Source of the DNA: Buchananella felis | Lineage (GTDB): Bacteria; Actinomycetota; Actinomycetes; Actinomycetales; Actinomycetaceae | NCBI RefSeq assembly: GCF_041380015.1 | Contig: NZ_CP159978.1 | Strand: one strand, 5' to 3' | DNA: 64,000 nucleotides | Shown: piece after piece, positions 60,307 to 64,000 of the stretch | Layout: each line of letters opens with the position of its first letter | How positions within the stretch are numbered: the stretch's first letter is position 1 | Position numbers and translations under genes: made by a program | The notes under the pieces: generated by a model | What the model saw: only the letters and a program-made list of their open reading frames with translations | Told to the model about the DNA's origin: nothing | Database searches by the model: none

Positions 60307-61974
60307 CTACTTGCAGACCTTCCCGTCCTCGGGCACCTTGCCCTCGATGAGGAACGCGTCCACGGTGTCGGCCACGCAGGGCTTGTCCTCGCCGTAGGCG
60401 CCGTGCCCAAAGCCGTCGTAGGTGAGCAGCACGCCGGATTCCAGCTGGTCGGCCAGGGACACGGACCACTCGTACGGGGTGGCCGGGTCGCCCTTGCCAC
60501 CGATCACCAGGATCGGCTTGGCCCCGGCGGCACGCACCTTGCCGAGCTTGCCGGTGGCCTCGAGCGGCCAGGCGGAGCGATCGGCGTCGGAGTAGAGGAA
60601 GTACTCGCCGACGGTCGGGGCAGCAGCCAGGATCTCGTCAGCCTGCTTTTCCCACACGGCGGTGTCGCTGGTCCCCACCGGGTAGTCCATGGCGGAGATG
60701 ACGGGGAAGGCGTCGTCAGAGTTGGTCGGGTAGGAGCCGTCGGAGTCGCGCTCGTTGAGCAGGTCCAGTAGCACCAGCAGGCTGGAGCCGTCGTTCTTCT
60801 CTATCGCTGCCCGCATGCCTTCGGTGAGCATCGGCCAGATGTCGGTCATGTACATGGAGCCGAGCACCACGGATACCAGCATGCCGCCGGTGAGCGGGCG
60901 CTCCTTGTCTGCGGTGGGCAGCGGGTTGGTGACCGTCTTGTCGAAGAAGGCCTTGAGTTGACGGGCGCCCTCATCGACGCTGCCCTTGAACGGGCAGTCA
61001 CTGTCCTCCTGGCACACGCGAATGTATTCGCGCACTGACATTTCGAAGCCCTTGGCCTGCCCCACCGCCAGTTCGGCGGAGGACAGGGCCGGGTCCACTG
61101 CGGCGTCCAGCACCAGGCGCCCGGCGTTGGCGGGGAACATCTCCGCGTAGCGGGCCCCCAGGTGGGTGCCGTAGGAGTAGCCCAGGTAGTAGAGCTCGGC
61201 GTCGTTGAGCGCGTCGCGCAGAATGTCGACGTCGCTCGCGGTGGACACCGTGTTGATGTTCTTGAGCAGCTCGACGTCGGTGTTCTCCATGCAGAGGTCC
61301 GCGAATTCCTTGCCGGAGGCCGCGATCTCGTCCCAGGCTTCCTTGCCGCGCACGAACGGGGCGGTGGCCGCGTTGTCCTCGTCGATCTGCTCGAAGGTGC
61401 GGCACTTGATCGGGGCGGAGCGGTGGACGCCGCGCGGGTCGAATCCCACGATGTCGTATGCGTCTGCCAGGTCGGTGGTGAAGGAGTAGTCCAGTGCGCC
61501 TTCAATGTTGTGGGTGCCGGAGCCGCCCGGCCCACCGAAGTTCACCAGCAAAGAACCAATCGGGTCCTCGGCCTTGTGTCGCTTGAGGGCGATCTCGATG
61601 GTCTCCCCGTCCGGCTTGCTGTAGTCCAGCGGGACCTCGACGGTACCGCACGCCCAGTTGCCGCCCGCGCCGTCCTCGCACTCTTCCCACTGGATTTCCT
61701 GGCCGTAGAACTGCTCCAGGCCCGTGGGGGCTGCCGGCATGTCGGCCGGGCGCGGGTTGGCGGCGAAGCGCAGCTCTTCGCCCGGTTCGGTGGTCTGGTC
61801 CGCGTCCGGGCTCTTGCTGGCGTCTCCGGAGGGGGCGGTCTTGCCTGGCTGCTCCCCGGCGGAGGCGGCGTCGAACGTGGCCAGCTTGTACCCGGCCACG
61901 CCCACGGAGGTGGCGCCCAATAGGGCACTTACCACGGCCAGCGTCAGTAGGACATTTGGTTTCTTTGCATTCAC
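60307..61974 (-). CDS. Secreted alpha/beta-hydrolase, tripeptidyl-aminopeptidase-like
   Basis: A 555-residue exported serine hydrolase of the TAP/SlpD family. A membrane or signal segment (about 8-28) is followed by an acidic Ser/Pro linker (40-70). The catalytic set is Ser in LGYSYGTHLG, Asp in GGKGDPATPYE and His in DGFGHGAYG; the oxyanion motif is LLVNFGGPGGSG. Paired Cys (WEECEDG...WACGT; VCQEDSDCPF) fit disulfides outside the cell. It probably trims peptides from proteins in the host environment. GTG start at 61974 with no clear ribosome site. Confidence 0.88.
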   Translation of the reverse strand: MNAKKPNVLLTLAVVSALLGATSVGVAGYKLATFDAASAGEQPGKTAPSGDASKSPDADQTTEPGEELRFAANPRPADMPAAPTGLEQFYGQEIQWEECEDGAGGNWACGTVEVPLDYSKPDGETIEIALKRHKAEDPIGSLLVNFGGPGGSGTHNIEGALDYSFTTDLADAYDIVGFDPRGVHRSAPIKCRTFEQIDEDNAATAPFVRGKEAWDEIAASGKEFADLCMENTDVELLKNINTVSTASDVDILRDALNDAELYYLGYSYGTHLGARYAEMFPANAGRLVLDAAVDPALSSAELAVGQAKGFEMSVREYIRVCQEDSDCPFKGSVDEGARQLKAFFDKTVTNPLPTADKERPLTGGMLVSVVLGSMYMTDIWPMLTEGMRAAIEKNDGSSLLVLLDLLNERDSDGSYPTNSDDAFPVISAMDYPVGTSDTAVWEKQADEILAAAPTVGEYFLYSDADRSAWPLEATGKLGKVRAAGAKPILVIGGKGDPATPYEWSVSLADQLESGVLLTYDGFGHGAYGEDKPCVADTVDAFLIEGKVPEDGKVCK

Positions 61975-62060
61975 GCCCTACAGATTACGGCCCGCGTGTA
62001 GGGCAGGCATGACCCTTGAGGATGAATGTGGACGACGTCTCTCCCGCCCTTCTTCCCACT

Positions 62061-63212
62061 CTAGGCCAGTTGCGCTAGCGGCCGCAGATTCACGGCCATC
62101 GCCTCCACCGCGAGCTGTGGCGCAACGTTGGCGGCGATGCGCTGGCGCGCCTGGTTGACCGCGTCGATGCGGAAGAGTGTGCGGCGCGGGTCGCTCTCTT
62201 GGGCCAGCTGCCGGACGAGGTCGGCCAGGTCGGCGTTGACCAGTTCCACACCGGCCCCTACCTGGGCGCAGTAGACGTCGCGGTAGAGGCTGAGCAGGTC
62301 CACCAGCACCCGGTCCAGGGTGTCGCGCTGCATTCGGGTCTGGCGGCGTTTCTGGTCCTCCTCCAGTTGACGCACCTGGGCGCGCACGGCCGGGGTGAGG
62401 CGTCCACCCTCCTCCGCGCCCAGGGTGCGCAGCAGCTCGGCCTTCTCCGCCTGGTTGCGCTCCTCAGCGCGTTCCTTAGCCTGGTTCGTGGCGAGTTCCA
62501 CCAGTTCGTTGGCCGCCACCACGCAGTCGGCCACGTTCCGCACCGTCGCCGGCCCGGTCACTAGGCGACGCCGCTGTTCACGTGCCTCCGGGTCGCGCGC
62601 CAGGTGGCGGGCCATACCGACATGGCACTGCGCGGCTCTAGCCGCCACGGCGGCCACCTCGGGGTCCACGCCGTCCCTTTGCACCAGTAGGGCGGCAACG
62701 TCGTCCACCGGGGGCACCCGCAGGGACAGGCCGCGGCAGCGAGAGCGGATGGTGGTAATCACGTCCAGCGGGGAGGGGGCGCACAGTATCCACACGGTGC
62801 GGGCGGGGGGCTCCTCGATCGCCTTGAGCAGCACGTTGGAGGTGGACTCCATCATGCGGTCGGCGTCCTCAACGATGATGACCCGCCACTTGCCCGCCGC
62901 CGGGGAGCGCTGCGCCAGCGCCACCAGGGAACGCACCTCCGCAATCGAGATCGTCACCTTCTCGGTCGCCACCACCGTCACGTCCGGGTGCTTGCCTTGC
63001 ATGGAGGTGGTGCAGGCGTGGCAGCTGCCGCAGCCTGCGGGCTGCTGGTCGCACTGTAGGGCCGCCGCGAACGCGCGCGCCGCCACCGAACGCCCCGAGC
63101 CGGGCGGGCCCGTGATGAGCCAAGCGTGGGTCATGGAGCGCTGGTCGGCCACGGCACGCGAAAGCACCTCAATTGCCGGCTGCTGCCCAACCAGGGAATC
63201 CCACACGCTCAT
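62061..63212 (-). CDS. holB: DNA polymerase III delta-prime subunit
   Basis: A 383-residue clamp-loader subunit. AAA+ core with a P-loop-like TGPPGSGRSVAARAF (Arg replaces the usual Lys, consistent with a delta-prime that does not hydrolyse ATP), a zinc module C-x(2)-C-x(2)-C in AGCGSCHACT, the VIIVEDADRM segment, and the SRC-like IRSRCRGL. tmk usually precedes it, but here the upstream 400 bp are non-coding. A dispersed motif copy encodes VDDVAAL (62694). Confidence 0.93.
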   Translation of the reverse strand: MSVWDSLVGQQPAIEVLSRAVADQRSMTHAWLITGPPGSGRSVAARAFAAALQCDQQPAGCGSCHACTTSMQGKHPDVTVVATEKVTISIAEVRSLVALAQRSPAAGKWRVIIVEDADRMMESTSNVLLKAIEEPPARTVWILCAPSPLDVITTIRSRCRGLSLRVPPVDDVAALLVQRDGVDPEVAAVAARAAQCHVGMARHLARDPEAREQRRRLVTGPATVRNVADCVVAANELVELATNQAKERAEERNQAEKAELLRTLGAEEGGRLTPAVRAQVRQLEEDQKRRQTRMQRDTLDRVLVDLLSLYRDVYCAQVGAGVELVNADLADLVRQLAQESDPRRTLFRIDAVNQARQRIAANVAPQLAVEAMAVNLRPLAQLA

Positions 63213-63618
63213 GGAATCACCCTATCCCGAGGCGCCAACATCTAGTCCCTCCGTCTGCGGGCGGTGGGGGCTCGACGGGTTGGGGTAGCGGTGGATGCGC
63301 TGCCAGTGCCTCCGTCCGCGGGCGGTGGGGGCCGACGGGAATCCGGCTCCACGGCGCAGATACCGCCCTCTGCCCTGGCGCCAGGCGCCAGACGGCAGGG
63401 CCAGGCAGCAGGAGCGGGGTAAGGGTGAGCCGGCACCAGGCCGCCCGCACAGTGCAGCGGGCGGCAGAGACTTTGCCGGGACCGAGACTCCCCCGCCCCA
63501 ACCGGGGATATCCACAAAGAGAGAAGGGGTCCGGCGAAATTTGCTCAAACATGCTATAGGCACGCACAATCACTCGCGTTGTGTTGGCGTCCCTAATTAG
63601 CGCAAGGAATGCAGCAAG
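63213..63618. other. Gene-free region upstream of holB
   Basis: Contains two 31-32 bp direct repeats (63248-63279 and 63309-63339, core GCGGGCGGTGGGGGC) spaced 61 bp apart and an AT-rich block near 63530-63600 that probably holds the promoter of the next gene. No ORF is supported. Confidence 0.55.
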
Positions 63619-64000
63619 ATGTCGAAGTTGAAGATGGCCGGGTACGCGATCCTCGGCCTGCTCACACTCGGGGCGTTCGCGGATAGTTTTGGCCTCGGAC
63701 TGGCCTTTAGTGGGCTCGTTATTGGCATCACCAGCATCTGGCACGCGGTGGCCAAGAAGTCCTTCCTGACTCCCGTGGTGGGCGGGCTAAAGCGGCCGGC
63801 TCTATCTGCGGGCCTGGTGGGCCTCGCCATGATCATCGCAGGCGGCTTTCTCGCTCCTCCCACTGCCACGCAGGCCGCTTCTGGTGAGGCGACAGCCGCG
63901 CCCCCGCCCCCTTCACCTACGCAGACCCCGAGCGCCACGCTTAGCCCCAAGCCCTCACCCACCCCCACCCCTACGCCCACTCCCACCAAGCGGGCGGCAT
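63619..64000 (+). CDS. Membrane protein with Pro/Thr-rich extracellular region, 5' fragment
   Basis: 127 codons visible, cut by the window edge. ATG 63619 follows AAGGAATGCAGCAAG. Three hydrophobic segments are seen: residues 6-24 (MAGYAILGLLTLGAFADSFG), 29-42, and 64-80 (AGLVGLAMIIAGGFLAP). A Pro/Thr/Ser linker (about 95-124, PSPTPTPTPTPTK) then begins and presumably leads to an external domain outside the window. No family can be assigned. Confidence 0.7.
   Translation, partial: MSKLKMAGYAILGLLTLGAFADSFGLGLAFSGLVIGITSIWHAVAKKSFLTPVVGGLKRPALSAGLVGLAMIIAGGFLAPPTATQAASGEATAAPPPPSPTQTPSATLSPKPSPTPTPTPTPTKRAA

Overview
The window is a high-GC (about 70%) actinobacterial chromosome segment. It carries typical actinobacterial genes: Lsr2, CarD, SenX3/RegX3, a DUF3073 protein beside purM, GTP-dependent PEP carboxykinase, a fused fructose PTS and LppM-like lipoproteins. 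Surface glycosidases with type-2 cell-wall-binding repeats, host-glycan hydrolases (GH95, GH20) and many Pro/Ala linkers point to an Actinomycetaceae-like, host-associated organism. That placement is inference; no rRNA is present.

Layout. 0-4.1 kb: glycan-foraging genes (partial GH95 fucosidase, surface GH20 hexosaminidase). 4.4-8.7 kb: small envelope genes, then purF-purM. 8.8-12.3 kb: a sterol-carrier/RNB nuclease pair and a lower-GC RelA/SpoT-domain gene with a small overlapping partner. 12.5-16.5 kb: fruK-fruA and cutC, then a triplicated 187-bp repeat. 17-23.5 kb: gdhA, purSQL and divergent purC. 23.5-34.65 kb: an accessory island holding HipBA, a TIR protein coupled to a 1644-residue TIR-like/NACHT/pentapeptide/WD40 protein, and a low-GC operon (77-aa protein, dGTPase-type HD enzyme, CYTH enzyme). 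That operon lies exactly between 54-bp direct repeats made of the 3' end of gnd. 34.65-39.6 kb: purD-gnd and pck. 40-44.6 kb: a low-complexity membrane protein and two LppM-like paralogues. 44.7-49.1 kb: purA, rlmB and cysS. 49.4-50.4 kb: an endonuclease-like gene bracketed by two copies of a repeat. 50.8-58.4 kb: carD-ispD-MFS-ispF, senX3-regX3, phoU, gpmA and lsr2. 59.3-64 kb: tRNA-Thr, a secreted peptidase, holB and a truncated membrane protein.

How genes work together. Eight purine-synthesis genes (purC, D, F, L, M, Q, S and A) are spread over several operons. purS-Q-L and senX3-regX3 are translationally coupled by 4-bp overlaps. The fru genes import and phosphorylate fructose. SenX3/RegX3/PhoU form a phosphate-sensing unit with PHO-box-like repeats in their shared promoter region. 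The accessory island appears to be a defence locus.

Most unusual observations: (1) the TIR plus NACHT-WD40 system, whose 16 WD40 repeats are almost identical except at a few variable positions; (2) a dGTPase-CYTH pair that may hydrolyse dNTPs to tripolyphosphate and then destroy the tripolyphosphate; (3) a dispersed motif GGACGACGYTGCCGCC found at 19 sites; (4) several unrelated-sequence repeat elements with one shared architecture, namely half-sites at 20-bp period arranged as inverted arrays. All calls are from reading the sequence; no database search was possible.
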